DNA of 64,000 nucleotides, taken from Sphingomonas sp. UNC305MFCol5.2 (GTDB taxonomy: Bacteria; Pseudomonadota; Alphaproteobacteria; Sphingomonadales; Sphingomonadaceae). The notes beneath the pieces are model-generated. The model did no database searches. It was not told where the DNA came from and worked only from the letters and a program-made list of their open reading frames with translations. Position numbers and translations under genes: made by a program. Below are positions 50,925-59,403 of the stretch, in pieces; the first letter of the stretch is position 1, and each line of letters starts with the position of its first letter. Where the stretch lies: contig NZ_JOOE01000002.1 in the NCBI RefSeq assembly GCF_000712135.1, positions 186,001 to 250,000 of the forward strand. Direction: 5' to 3'.

Positions 50925-53156
50925 TCAGGGCTTGGTCGCTGTGTGGCGATCGAGGAAGTTGAGGATCGTCGTCCACAGATGCTCGCTGATTCCCGGCCCG
51001 CCGACGCGGTGGGTCTGACCCGGATAGAGCATCATCTCGAACGGCACCTTCTGCTTCTGCAGCGTCGCCGCCATCGCAGTAGTGTTGTCGAGCACGACAT
51101 TATCGTCGGACATGCCGTGCAGGATCAGCAGCGGATCGCTGATCTTCGCCGCATTGCCGATCGCGTCCGATGCCGCATAGGCCTCGGGCACCTTGGTCGG
51201 ATCGCCCATGTACCGCTCGGTGTAGAAGGTGTCGTAAAGGCCCCACTTCGTCACCGGCGCACCTGCCACTCCCGCGGCGAACACGCCCGGCGCGCCTTCG
51301 AGCATCTTGAGCGTCATATAGCCGCCGTACGACCAGCCATAAGTCACGATCTTGGCCGGGTCGACATAATCCAGCGTCTTCAGATAGTTCGCCCCGGCGA
51401 CCTGATCCTCGACCTCGACCGAGCCCATTGCGTGGAAGATCGCGTCCTCGAACGCCTTGCCGCGATTGGCGCCCCCGCGATTGTCGATCTGGAACCAGAT
51501 ATAGCCGCGATCGACCAGATATTGCTGAAGCGCGCCGCCCCATGCCTTGCTGACCGACTGGTTATGCGGCCCGCCATAATGCTGGAAGAATACCGGGTAG
51601 CGCTTGCCCGGCTCAAGCACCGGGGTGATCATCTCCCAGTTAAGCTCGGTGCCATCGGGGCCCTTGATGGTCCCGAACTTCCGCTCGCGATGGCTGGCGA
51701 GATAGGGGTTATAGGGATGGTCCGCGCTGGTGACGGCGTTCTCCTGCACCCACGCGATCCGCTTGCCTGCGGCATCGGCGAGATAGACCTGCGACGGCTG
51801 ATTGGTGTTCGAACGCGTGATGATCGCGCGCGTCGCCGCACCGTCCATCACTGCCTTGTTCCACCAGCCCGCCTCGGTCAGCCGCGCCACTGCACCCGGC
51901 TTTTTGATGTCGACCGAATAGAGGTGCCGCTCGAGCACGCCGTCCTTGTTGCCGAGGAAGAAGATGCGGCCACTGGTCTCGTCGATCCCGGCGAGCTCGG
52001 AAGCGACTTCCCAATCGCCCTTGGTCAGCTGGGTCCATTTGCCCGCCTTCCAGCGATAGAGATGGCCGTGGCCGTCGCGCTCGGACCACCAGATCAGGCT
52101 GCCGTCGTCAAGCGCGTGGAACGCATCGGACAGGTTGACCCAGCTCTTCGGCCCCGACTTCTCGCTGAACAGCAGCGTCGACTTGCCGGTCGCGGGATCG
52201 ACCTTGAGCATGTCGAGCTCGGTCTGATCGCGGTTCATCCGCTGGACGTAGAGCGCGCTCGCATCGGGCGCCCAGTCGACCCGGGTGAGATAGATGTCGG
52301 TCTCCTTGCCGAGATCGACCTTGACCTTGTTCGTTCCCGCCGGGTCCATCACGTAGAGATCGACCAGCACGTTGGGCGTGCCCGCCTTGGGATAGCGCTG
52401 GTCGAAGGTGCTGGTGCCCGAAGCGCCGATCGCAGTGCGGGTGACCACGCCTACCGGCGCTTCATCGAAGCGCTCGACCGCGATGTAGCGGTCGCCCGGC
52501 GACCACCAATAGCCGGTGAAGCGGTTCATTTCCTCCTGCGCGACGAACTCTGCCTCGCCCCAATGGACCGTACCGGTGCCGTCCTGCGTGATCTTCGCCG
52601 GGGTACCACCCGCCAGCTTGCCGACCACGAGGTTCTGGTCGTTCACATAGCTGACATAGCCGCCCGCGGGACTGATCACCGGGTTGAGCTTCGAGCCCTT
52701 TTCCTGCGTCAACCGGGTGATCTTGCCGTCGAGCGTGGCGAGATAGAGTTCGCCGTCCAGCGGCACGAGGATCGCCTTGCCGTCGGGCGCCCAATCGTAG
52801 CCCAGGATGCCGGTCTTGCCCACGATCGTGCGATCGCGTTCGCGCTGCATCTTCTCGGCTTCGGAAAGCTCGGCGCCCGTCCCCACCTTCTTCGAATCGA
52901 CCAGCATCCGCCACTCGCGCGAGGCGGTGTCCATCGCCCACAGGTCGTAGCGCTCCTTCTCGTCGGCGCGGTTGCGGAGCAGCGTCAGGTATTTGCCGTC
53001 CGCCGACAGCTTGGGCTGGAGCGGCGCGCTGCCGGCGAGATCGGGGCTGGCGAAGACGCGCTCGAGGGTGAGATCCTTGCCCCGCGCGGCCGCTTCACTG
53101 GTCATCAACGGTGCTCCCAGCGCGACAAAGGCCAATCCCAGCAACCATTCATGCAT
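50925..53156 (-). CDS. S9 family peptidase (dipeptidyl peptidase IV type)
   Basis: 743 residues with a signal peptide (MHEWLLGLAFVALGAPLM). Residues 30-480 form a DPPIV beta-propeller, and residues 500-743 the alpha/beta hydrolase. The nucleophile is Ser609 in GWSYGGYM; HGMSDDNV and GQTHRVGG carry the Asp and His. The propeller keeps EEMNRFTGYWWSPG, with the double-Glu motif that binds the free N terminus of substrates in DPPIV. Periplasmic removal of N-terminal dipeptides is expected. Confidence 0.93.
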   Translation of the reverse strand: MHEWLLGLAFVALGAPLMTSEAAARGKDLTLERVFASPDLAGSAPLQPKLSADGKYLTLLRNRADEKERYDLWAMDTASREWRMLVDSKKVGTGAELSEAEKMQRERDRTIVGKTGILGYDWAPDGKAILVPLDGELYLATLDGKITRLTQEKGSKLNPVISPAGGYVSYVNDQNLVVGKLAGGTPAKITQDGTGTVHWGEAEFVAQEEMNRFTGYWWSPGDRYIAVERFDEAPVGVVTRTAIGASGTSTFDQRYPKAGTPNVLVDLYVMDPAGTNKVKVDLGKETDIYLTRVDWAPDASALYVQRMNRDQTELDMLKVDPATGKSTLLFSEKSGPKSWVNLSDAFHALDDGSLIWWSERDGHGHLYRWKAGKWTQLTKGDWEVASELAGIDETSGRIFFLGNKDGVLERHLYSVDIKKPGAVARLTEAGWWNKAVMDGAATRAIITRSNTNQPSQVYLADAAGKRIAWVQENAVTSADHPYNPYLASHRERKFGTIKGPDGTELNWEMITPVLEPGKRYPVFFQHYGGPHNQSVSKAWGGALQQYLVDRGYIWFQIDNRGGANRGKAFEDAIFHAMGSVEVEDQVAGANYLKTLDYVDPAKIVTYGWSYGGYMTLKMLEGAPGVFAAGVAGAPVTKWGLYDTFYTERYMGDPTKVPEAYAASDAIGNAAKISDPLLILHGMSDDNVVLDNTTAMAATLQKQKVPFEMMLYPGQTHRVGGPGISEHLWTTILNFLDRHTATKP

Positions 53157-53237
53157 TCCCGACTCTCCGGAGTTCGCGCACCGCGAGCGCGGGCGAATGC
53201 GTCTTATTGCGGCGCCCGGCCTTTGGGTAAAGGCTTG

Positions 53238-53711
53238 CTAGTCCTGCAGATTGAGCGCGACCTTGCGAGAGACGAGGATGAAGCGCGGCCCTGCGCCGTT
53301 CTTCGCGGCGCGATCGTCGGGATTGTAGAGCGCGCATTTGCGGAGGCTCAGGCAGCCGCAGCCGATGCAGCCGTCGAGATCGTCGAGCGTACGCTGGAGC
53401 TGTGCCACGCGCGTTTCGATCACCTGGCGGAAGCCGCGGCTGATCCGCTTCCAGTCGGCGGCGCTCGGCGCGTGGCCCTCGGGCAGCTTGGCCAGTTCGG
53501 CGGCGATCTGCGGCAAAGTGAATCCCAGTTGCTGCGCGATCAGCGCGAACGAGACGCGGCGGATGTCGGCGCGCAGGAAGCGCCGCTGGTTGCCGCTCGT
53601 GCGGATCGGATGAACCAGCCCCTTGGCCTCGTAGAAGCGCACGGCCGACACAGTCAGCCCCGTCCGCGCCGCCAGCTCACCAATCGTCAAAAGCTCGTTT
53701 CCGCGCCCCAC
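53238..53711 (-). CDS. soxR: Redox-sensitive transcriptional activator SoxR
   Basis: 157 residues, GTG start. MerR-family DNA-binding head (LLTIGELAARTGLTVSAVRFYEAKGLV), dimer coiled coil near residues 85-112, then the [2Fe-2S] motif CIGCGCLSLRKC with Cys115, 118, 120 and 126. Oxidation or nitrosation of the cluster turns on target promoters. A consensus SoxR box lies directly upstream, shared with the divergent VOC gene; no soxS is present, as usual outside enterics. Confidence 0.95.
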   Translation of the reverse strand: MGRGNELLTIGELAARTGLTVSAVRFYEAKGLVHPIRTSGNQRRFLRADIRRVSFALIAQQLGFTLPQIAAELAKLPEGHAPSAADWKRISRGFRQVIETRVAQLQRTLDDLDGCIGCGCLSLRKCALYNPDDRAAKNGAGPRFILVSRKVALNLQD

Positions 53712-53733
53712 AACACTCTCCGATTTGCACTTG

Positions 53734-53753
53734 ACCTCAACTTAGGTTGAGGT
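53734..53753. promoter_or_regulatory. SoxR box
   Basis: ACCTCAACTTAGGTTGAGGT: an inverted repeat with arms ACCTCAA and TTGAGGT matching the SoxR operator. It starts inside a TTGACC -35 (53731-53736) and a weak -10 (53756) would follow after 19 bases, the overlong spacer of MerR-family promoters. Confidence 0.8.
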
Positions 53754-53796
53754 TGTAGCTGCTTGCGGCATGGCTTCCAAACAGGAAAGGGACCCC

Positions 53797-54174
53797 ATGC
53801 CGCAGCCTTATATCGAACACGTCAACCTCACCGTCAGCGATCCCGAGCGCATGGCGGAACTGCTCAACCGCCTGTTCGACTGGCACGTCCGTTGGCAGGG
53901 CGCCGCGCGCGACAATGGCCGTGTCATCCATGTCGGCGACGAGCGCACCTATCTCGCGGTCTATACGCCGCCCGGTGGCCCGCAGGCCGATGATTTCGAA
54001 AAGGGCCGCCCGCTCAACCATGTCGGCATCCTCGTCGACGATCTCGATGATATCGAGCGCCGCGTAATCGACGCTGGGCTCGTCCCCTTCGCACACGCCG
54101 ATTACGACCCCGGCCGCCGCTTCTACTTTCTCGATTACGACGGCACCGAGTTCGAGATCGTCAGCTACGCGTGA
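53797..54174 (+). CDS. VOC family (glyoxalase/bleomycin resistance-like) protein
   Basis: 125 residues from ATG 53797 with AGGAAAGGG upstream; the frame begins nine codons earlier without a site. Two beta-alpha-beta-beta-beta modules are seen: IEHVNLTVSDPERMAELL opens the first and LNHVGILVDDLDDIERRV the second. The metal ligands would be His in HVNL, Glu in GTEFEIV and His in NHVGI. The gene is divergent from soxR behind a SoxR box, so it is probably a SoxR target dealing with a redox-active or electrophilic compound. Substrate unknown. Confidence 0.85.
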   Translation: MPQPYIEHVNLTVSDPERMAELLNRLFDWHVRWQGAARDNGRVIHVGDERTYLAVYTPPGGPQADDFEKGRPLNHVGILVDDLDDIERRVIDAGLVPFAHADYDPGRRFYFLDYDGTEFEIVSYA

Positions 54175-54220
54175 CACATCCTCCCCCGCCAAGGGGAGGA
54201 TGGTCGGTACCGAACGCGAA

Positions 54221-54253
54221 AAGGGCGCGGTGACCATCGCCACCGCGCCCTCT
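54221..54253 (-). terminator. Intrinsic terminator of rplS
   Basis: Eleven perfect pairs (AGGGCGCGGTG with its complement) around an 8-base loop, followed on the minus strand by TTTT, about 20 bases after the rplS stop. A separate small hairpin TCCTCCCC/GGGGAGGA at 54181-54202 follows the convergent VOC gene. Confidence 0.8.
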
Positions 54254-54273
54254 TCATTGCCCTGCTCGAAAGC

Positions 54274-54666
54274 TTATTCGGCTGCGGCGACCTCGTCGGT
54301 CGGGCGCACGTCGCGGCGCTCGGCGATACGTGCCGACTTGCCGGTGCGGCCGCGCAGATAATAGAGCTTGGCGCGACGGACGATGCCCTTGCGGACCACC
54401 TCGATCGAATCGATGTTCGGCGAATAAAGCGGGAAGACGCGCTCGACGCCCTCGCCGAACGAAATCTTGCGGACGGTGAAGCTCGAACCCATGCCGCGGT
54501 TGGCACGGGCGATGCACACGCCTTCATAGTTCTGCACGCGGGTGCGCTCGCCTTCGACGACCTTCACACCGACGCGAAGGGTGTCGCCCGGGCGGAATTC
54601 CGGAATCTTCTTGGTCTCGTTGAACTTGGCGATCTGCTCGGCTTCGAGCGTCTGGATGACGTTCAT
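54274..54666 (-). CDS. rplS: 50S ribosomal protein L19
   Basis: 130 residues from ATG 54666, which gives [15 protein letters not shown], the normal L19 start; upstream in-frame codons belong to the end of trm[20 protein letters not shown] and [20 protein letters not shown] are conserved. L19 sits at the 30S-50S interface. The C-terminal tail is a little longer and acidic. It follows trmD by ten bases. Confidence 0.96.
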   Translation of the reverse strand: MNVIQTLEAEQIAKFNETKKIPEFRPGDTLRVGVKVVEGERTRVQNYEGVCIARANRGMGSSFTVRKISFGEGVERVFPLYSPNIDSIEVVRKGIVRRAKLYYLRGRTGKSARIAERRDVRPTDEVAAAE

Positions 54667-54676
54667 TTTCTTCGTC

Positions 54677-55399
54677 CTATTTACGTCGCCGCGCGCCAGA
54701 GGGAGGATGGACCCGAGCGCCCTCATGGCGCTCCCAAAGGTCCGGCCTCCTTAGCCGTGTATCGGTCTCGGCCTGTGCTCTTCGCCAGGCTTCGATCCTC
54801 GCATGATCCCCCGATCGCAGCACTTCGGGGATCGTGCGCCCTTCCCAGATAGCAGGTCGGGTATATTGTGGATATTCGAGCAGCCCCGTTTCGAAGCTCT
54901 CGTCCATGCCGCTGGAAGGCGCGCCCATTACTCCGGGAAGCAGCCGAATGCAAGCGTCGAGCAGCGTCAGCGCCGCCATCTCGCCGCCTGAGAGGATATA
55001 GTCGCCGATCGAGACCTGTTCGATGTCGCGGGCCTCGAACAGCCGCTCGTCTATCCCCTCGAAACGCCCGCACAGGATCGTCACGCCCTCGCCCTCCGCC
55101 AGCGCCCGCACGCGCTCCTGGGTGAGCGGCGCACCGCGCGGCGTCATCGCGAGCACCGGACGCCCGGGCGCAACGCTGTCCAACGCGCTCGCCAGCACAT
55201 CGGCGCGCATCACCATCCCCGCCCCGCCGCCGGCCGGCGTATCGTCGACCGACCGGTGCCTGTCGGTCGCGAAGTCGCGGATCTGCACCGCCTCGAGGCT
55301 CCAGAGTCCCTCGCGCAGCGCCCGCCCGGCGAGCGACACGCCCAGCGGCCCGGGGAACATCTCGGGGTAGAGCGTGAGGATGGTGGCGGCGAACGGCAT
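54677..55399 (-). CDS. trmD: tRNA (guanine(37)-N1)-methyltransferase
   Basis: 240 residues. It methylates G37 of tRNAs that read CNN codons and prevents frameshifting. The SAM-binding trefoil knot is seen in [12 protein letters not shown] and [32 protein letters not shown] and [14 protein letters not shown] are also conserved. It is directly before rplS as usual, but here it follows an SRPBCC gene instead of rimM. Confidence 0.95.
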   Translation of the reverse strand: MPFAATILTLYPEMFPGPLGVSLAGRALREGLWSLEAVQIRDFATDRHRSVDDTPAGGGAGMVMRADVLASALDSVAPGRPVLAMTPRGAPLTQERVRALAEGEGVTILCGRFEGIDERLFEARDIEQVSIGDYILSGGEMAALTLLDACIRLLPGVMGAPSSGMDESFETGLLEYPQYTRPAIWEGRTIPEVLRSGDHARIEAWRRAQAETDTRLRRPDLWERHEGARVHPPSGARRRK

Positions 55400-55438
55400 G
55401 CGATCCCATGGCCCGCACCGCTCCGACTTGGCAAGTGC

Positions 55439-55840
55439 TCAGGCCTGACCCTCGAAATGCGCCTTCATGATCGCCAGTCCCTGCGCCATCATCGGCGAGA
55501 CCGTCGCAGCGAGCGCATCGGGCAGCAGATCGGCGGTCCAGTGCACGCGCGCGCCACCTTCCGCTTCCGCCACCGTCAGCACGCCATTGTGATGCTCGAA
55601 CTGCATGACGGTCCAGACCAGGCGGCGGCGATCATCGTCGACCGATACGATCGCCTCGTCCACGACATGGCCGTTGGCGAAGGTGACGCGACGGACCGGC
55701 GCGCCCTCCCCCTCCAGCATCTCGGTGGCGGTGACGAAGCCGGGCACGAGCAGATCGTGCAGCCGATCGACCGCGCGGGCGGCCCGCCATATCGCTTCGG
55801 GCGCCGCAGCGATGAAGATATCGTGATGGATGGATGCCAT
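55439..55840 (-). CDS. SRPBCC family protein
   Basis: 133 residues from ATG 55840 (MASIHHDIFIAAAPEAIWRA), the typical N-terminal strand and helix of a START-like polyketide cyclase fold. GHVVDEAIVSVDDDRRRLVW and the long C-terminal helix complete it. These proteins bind small hydrophobic ligands in a deep cavity. The ligand is not predictable. It lies 39 bases before trmD on the same strand. Confidence 0.82.
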   Translation of the reverse strand: MASIHHDIFIAAAPEAIWRAARAVDRLHDLLVPGFVTATEMLEGEGAPVRRVTFANGHVVDEAIVSVDDDRRRLVWTVMQFEHHNGVLTVAEAEGGARVHWTADLLPDALAATVSPMMAQGLAIMKAHFEGQA

Positions 55841-55913
55841 GGAGCCTCTCCTTGTCGGCGTTCGCGCAAGATTAGCGTCGCCTAGGCCGTCCGCTGGCAG
55901 CATTCGGACGTAG

Positions 55914-56231
55914 TCACCGGCGCCCCCAAAGAGACTGCGCACCAAAGGCCGCAACCCAACTGAGAAAGAAACCGATCACGGCAGCCGCCGCGAGATATGT
56001 CGCCGCCATCATCGTCATTCCGCAGGCATCGACCCCGCAATCCTCCGGAGAGGACGTCGCCGCATTGACGAACAGGGCAATGCACAAGGCGATAGTGATG
56101 CCCGGCAAGATGGCCGCGCCGATCAGGCTGGCCCGCAATCGACTCCAAACCGGCCGGCGCCAGCGCACCGCGAAGCTTAGTCCGATCGCGGAGATCGAGC
56201 AGACTAACACCGCCGATAGAAGCGCTGACAT
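55914..56231 (-). CDS. Hypothetical membrane protein
   Basis: 105 residues from ATG 56231; an ATG at 56264 would add 11. Three hydrophobic segments are visible (ALLSAVLVCSISAIGLSFAV, then AAILPGITIALCIALFV and TYLAAAAVIGFFLSWVAAF). A loop with CGVDACGM between the second and third could hold a disulfide if it faces the periplasm. No family recognised. It is divergent from the FAD oxidoreductase gene. Confidence 0.6.
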   Translation of the reverse strand: MSALLSAVLVCSISAIGLSFAVRWRRPVWSRLRASLIGAAILPGITIALCIALFVNAATSSPEDCGVDACGMTMMAATYLAAAAVIGFFLSWVAAFGAQSLWGRR

Positions 56232-56324
56232 GCGGCCAGTTCCCCAAGCAGAATTCCGGGACATCAGGATACCGACGATTCCGGGGAAAAGGAACTCATT
56301 GCATCGCGGGACGCTTAGGGCGCG

Positions 56325-57230
56325 ATGGACGATTGCATCATCATCGGCGCAGGCCCCGCTGGCCTCACCGCCGCAATCTATCTCGCGCGCTTCCACCTCA
56401 GGATTCGACTGTTCGATTGCGGCACCAGCCGGGCGGCGCTGATCGCGTGCACGCACAATCATGCCGGCTATCCCGAGGGCATTTCGGGCAAGGATCTGCT
56501 CGCGCGCATGCTCGCTCAGGCGGAGAGATACGGCGCGGTCCGCGAACTCGCCGAAGTCACCGGACTGCGCGCCGCCGAGACCGGCTTCGTCGCGCGGGTC
56601 GGCGAGCGCGACTATCCGGCACGCGCGATCCTGCTCGCCACCGGCGTGGTCAATCACCGGCCGGAAATGAGCGAGACGCTCCACGCAGAGGCGCTGGCAC
56701 GCGGGCTGCTCCGCTATTGCCCGATCTGCGACGGCTATGAAGTCACCGACAGACGCGTCGGGGTGATCGGCACCGGCGACAGAGGCACGAACGAGGCGAT
56801 CTTCCTGCGCGGCTACACCGCCGACATGACGCTGATCGCGCCCGAGGCGGAGCACGATCTGCCGGACGAGCTCGCGGCCGAACTGGACGAAGCCGGCGTG
56901 AAGCGGATCGACGGCCCCTGCGGCAACTATGCGATCGAAGGCGATCGATTGGCCTTCGACACCGCGCAGGGGCGCCTCGCCTTCGACAGCGTCTATCCGG
57001 CTTTGGGCTCGCGTATCCGATCAGGCCTTGCGATCCAGGCGGGTGCGCGGGCAGCCGAGGACGGGTGTCTCGAAGTCGACGATCACCAGCGCACTTCGGT
57101 GCCCGGGCTGTTCGCTGCCGGCGACGTCACCAAGGGGCTCGACCAGATCAGCCACGCGATGGGCGAGGCCGGGGTCGCTGCTACGACGATCCGCAACATG
57201 CTCGCCGAGCAGCGCCCCCTGCGGCGTTGA
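56325..57230 (+). CDS. NAD(P)/FAD-dependent oxidoreductase, thioredoxin-reductase-like
   Basis: 301 residues. FAD-binding start CIIIGAGPAGLTAAIYLARF, a CPICDG segment at the place of the redox-active CxxC of thioredoxin reductase, GVIGTGDRGTNEAIFL for the pyridine nucleotide, and LFAAGDVTKGLDQISHAMG for the second FAD contact. The dithiol is kept, so disulfide reduction is possible, but the partner is unknown; it is not beside trxA. Its stop touches the stop of the convergent next gene with no spacer. Confidence 0.88.
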   Translation: MDDCIIIGAGPAGLTAAIYLARFHLRIRLFDCGTSRAALIACTHNHAGYPEGISGKDLLARMLAQAERYGAVRELAEVTGLRAAETGFVARVGERDYPARAILLATGVVNHRPEMSETLHAEALARGLLRYCPICDGYEVTDRRVGVIGTGDRGTNEAIFLRGYTADMTLIAPEAEHDLPDELAAELDEAGVKRIDGPCGNYAIEGDRLAFDTAQGRLAFDSVYPALGSRIRSGLAIQAGARAAEDGCLEVDDHQRTSVPGLFAAGDVTKGLDQISHAMGEAGVAATTIRNMLAEQRPLRR

Positions 57231-58058
57231 TCAGCCGCCGCAACCGCCGCAGCCACCACCGCCGCAGCCTCCGCCGCCGCAGCCGCTTCCACCGTCGCCG
57301 CCACCGCCCGAGCCGCCGTCACCGCTCGCCGCGCGCATCCGGTGAAAGTCGCCCCAGGCCGAGCCGGCCAGCACCGCAGTGCCGAACAGCGCCACTGCAA
57401 GGCCCGTCTCGCCTTCCGCCGGGGCGCGGCGGAGCCGTTCCGATCGCTCGCGCGCCTCCTCGATCACTTCCTTTCCGGCGCGCGTTCGTCGGTCGAGCAC
57501 GGCGAAGCGGAGCAGCGCGAACACCACCGTGATCACCAGCAGCGCGATGAGGAAGCCGACCGGCTTCCCGCGCGCCTCGCCGATCTGGACCTTGGTCCAG
57601 CCGAAGGCGAACAGCAGGAGATAGGGCGTGGTCTGCCAGAAACGCAGCTGGAGCGCGGTCCAGCCGTCCATCAGCAGCCCGTCCGTCACCAGCCGCTCGC
57701 GGATCGGATCGGCATGGCGCCCGATCGCGCCCGCCACCGCCTCCCAACTGGCCGGCTGCGGCAATGCGAGCACGCTGCGTTCGGCGGCCGTGGCACCGCC
57801 GAGTTCGCCGGCGAGGAATTTCTTTTCGTCCATCACCAGCTGCCTGGTCGCGAGCAGCCGGGTCGTCACTGCCTCGGCGAACCGCGAGGTGCCGCCGGCG
57901 AGGAAGGCGAGATGATCGATATCGGGGTTGCGCGGCGCCCTGCCCTCGGGCCGGAGCCAGCGCGGAATGGCGATCCCCACGACGATAGTGAAGACCAGCA
58001 GCGCGCCGTAGAGCAATAGAAACGGCCCGCCGGTGAGATCGAAGGGTCCGAGTGGCAT
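57231..58058 (-). CDS. TIGR04222 domain-containing membrane protein with Gly-Cys tail
   Basis: 275 residues from ATG 58058. Membrane segments lie at about residues 11-32, 160-175 and 185-205, with a cytoplasmic domain (residues 45-150) of the TIGR04222 type (FLAGGTSRFAEAVTTRLLAT). The last 30 residues are almost only Gly and Cys with some Asp and Ser (SGCGGGGCGGGGCGGCGG). The tail is a feature of many TIGR04222 proteins, whose function is unknown. It starts five bases after the stop of the gene at 58064, so the two form an operon. Confidence 0.8.
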   Translation of the reverse strand: MPLGPFDLTGGPFLLLYGALLVFTIVVGIAIPRWLRPEGRAPRNPDIDHLAFLAGGTSRFAEAVTTRLLATRQLVMDEKKFLAGELGGATAAERSVLALPQPASWEAVAGAIGRHADPIRERLVTDGLLMDGWTALQLRFWQTTPYLLLFAFGWTKVQIGEARGKPVGFLIALLVITVVFALLRFAVLDRRTRAGKEVIEEARERSERLRRAPAEGETGLAVALFGTAVLAGSAWGDFHRMRAASGDGGSGGGGDGGSGCGGGGCGGGGCGGCGG

Positions 58059-58063
58059 AAAGT

Positions 58064-58657
58064 CTAGCTCCTCAGCAAGAGAACCCCCAAAGCCAGTACC
58101 GTCAGCACTGCCGCAAGCAGCAGTACCGTCCGGATCGCCTTTCGGGGTACGATGATCGCGTCGCGCGGGTGCACGCGGCGCGCTTTGTGGTCCTCGTTCA
58201 GCCGCCGCGCCGCGTCGGGCCACAGATCCGCGGGCGGGGAGCCGAAGACGCGCTCGTAACTGCGCAGCGTCTCGGCATATTGCGTGAAATAGCGATGCTG
58301 CTCGTCCGCGCCGCCGGCGGTCGGGCCATGATGCAGCGGCCGCCCGAGCACGGGGCAGAAGCGCTCCCAATAGTCGCGGCTATAGGTGAGGTGCAGGTGC
58401 CACGCCTGATCGACCTGATCCGAAGGCGTCACCGGATGATCGACCGTGGCCGCGAGGAAGCAGAAGCGCTTATACTCCTCGATCACGCGCTCGGCCTCGG
58501 CGAGGCGCCAGCCATTTTCGCGCGCCAGCCGCTCGGCAAAGCTCAGCGCCGCCTCTTCCGGACCAATGGTGTAATGGGAGAGCGCGGACCAGATGGGGTG
58601 GTCCAGGGCTTCAGCGGTAAGACCAGGGGCCTTTCGCATTCGAATATCCATTATCAT
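58064..58657 (-). CDS. Glycine-rich-domain (GRDP)-like protein with C-terminal membrane anchor
   Basis: 197 residues at most; starts at 58657, 58651 and 58639 are all in frame and none has a good ribosome binding site. ERVIEEYKRFCFLAATVDHP, VDQAWHLHLTYSRDYW and RYFTQYAETLRSYERVFG match the GRDP-like family, also known from plants. A C-terminal hydrophobic helix (TVLLLAAVLTVLALGVLLL) should anchor it. Function unknown. It is co-encoded with the TIGR04222 protein. Confidence 0.8.
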   Translation of the reverse strand: MIMDIRMRKAPGLTAEALDHPIWSALSHYTIGPEEAALSFAERLARENGWRLAEAERVIEEYKRFCFLAATVDHPVTPSDQVDQAWHLHLTYSRDYWERFCPVLGRPLHHGPTAGGADEQHRYFTQYAETLRSYERVFGSPPADLWPDAARRLNEDHKARRVHPRDAIIVPRKAIRTVLLLAAVLTVLALGVLLLRS

Positions 58658-58668
58658 GATGGATATTC
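58642..58668. promoter_or_regulatory. Perfect inverted repeat over the start of the GRDP-like gene
   Basis: GAATATCCAT and ATGGATATTC, ten perfect pairs with a seven-base spacer. It covers two of the three candidate starts and lies just before the third (58639). AT-rich symmetry suggests an operator, or an mRNA hairpin hiding the start. Confidence 0.45.
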
Positions 58669-58680
58669 ATCCGCAAGCAT

Positions 58681-59403
58681 TCAAACCCTTCCGGTGGCGA
58701 GCGCCCGCGCCCAATCCTCGCGCCCCTCGCGCGCCGCCTTCGCCGCGGCGGAAGCGTGATCATAGGTCACCGCGTGGAACGCGATCCGCTCGCTCTCGAC
58801 GATGGCATAGCGCGCTTTGGAGTCACCGTTTTCGACGATGTGAGGAAAGGGATGATCGTCGTCGAACGCCTGCAGTCCGACACTGCCCGGGTTCGCCACG
58901 CGCCGCCCGTCGCCGAGCAGCCGCTCGCCGGGAAGATGCGAATGGCCGCACAAAGTGAGCCGTTCGGGCCGAGCGCCCAGCCGCGCCACGACTTCGGCAT
59001 CGGTGGCGGGACGAATCCCCTCGGGCTCGATCGTCTCGAGGAAAGTCTCGATGTCGTTTGCCGGCGTCCCATGGCACAGGAACAGGCTATCCAGCGCCAG
59101 CGTCGCCGGGAGTGCCGCCATCCAGCCCAGTTGCGTCTCAGACAGCAGCGGCCGAGTGAAAGCGTCGGTGGCGTTCAGCCGATCCGGGGCGAGCGTCAGG
59201 ACCTGCCGCTCATGGTTGCCCGCAATCGTCGGCCAGTCGCGCGCCATGAGGAAATCGGCAGTTTCGGCCGGCCAGAGCGGCCCCGACAAGATATCGCCCA
59301 GATTGAGAAAACGCGCGCAGCCCCGCGCTTCCGCATCGGCAACGACCGCCTCCAGGGCGAGCAGATTTCCGTGGATGTCGGAGAGAACCGCGATGCGGCT
59401 CAT
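58681..59403 (-). CDS. Metallophosphoesterase family protein (YfcE/MJ0936-like)
   Basis: 240 residues from ATG 59403, which overlaps the rimM stop (ATGA). Metal-binding motifs of calcineurin-like phosphoesterases are complete: VLSDIHGNLLAL, LGDILSGP, AGNHERQV, LCHGTPAND and CGHSHLPGERL. Relatives cleave phosphodiesters with manganese; the natural substrate here is unknown. Coupled to rimM. Confidence 0.88.
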   Translation of the reverse strand: MSRIAVLSDIHGNLLALEAVVADAEARGCARFLNLGDILSGPLWPAETADFLMARDWPTIAGNHERQVLTLAPDRLNATDAFTRPLLSETQLGWMAALPATLALDSLFLCHGTPANDIETFLETIEPEGIRPATDAEVVARLGARPERLTLCGHSHLPGERLLGDGRRVANPGSVGLQAFDDDHPFPHIVENGDSKARYAIVESERIAFHAVTYDHASAAAKAAREGREDWARALATGRV

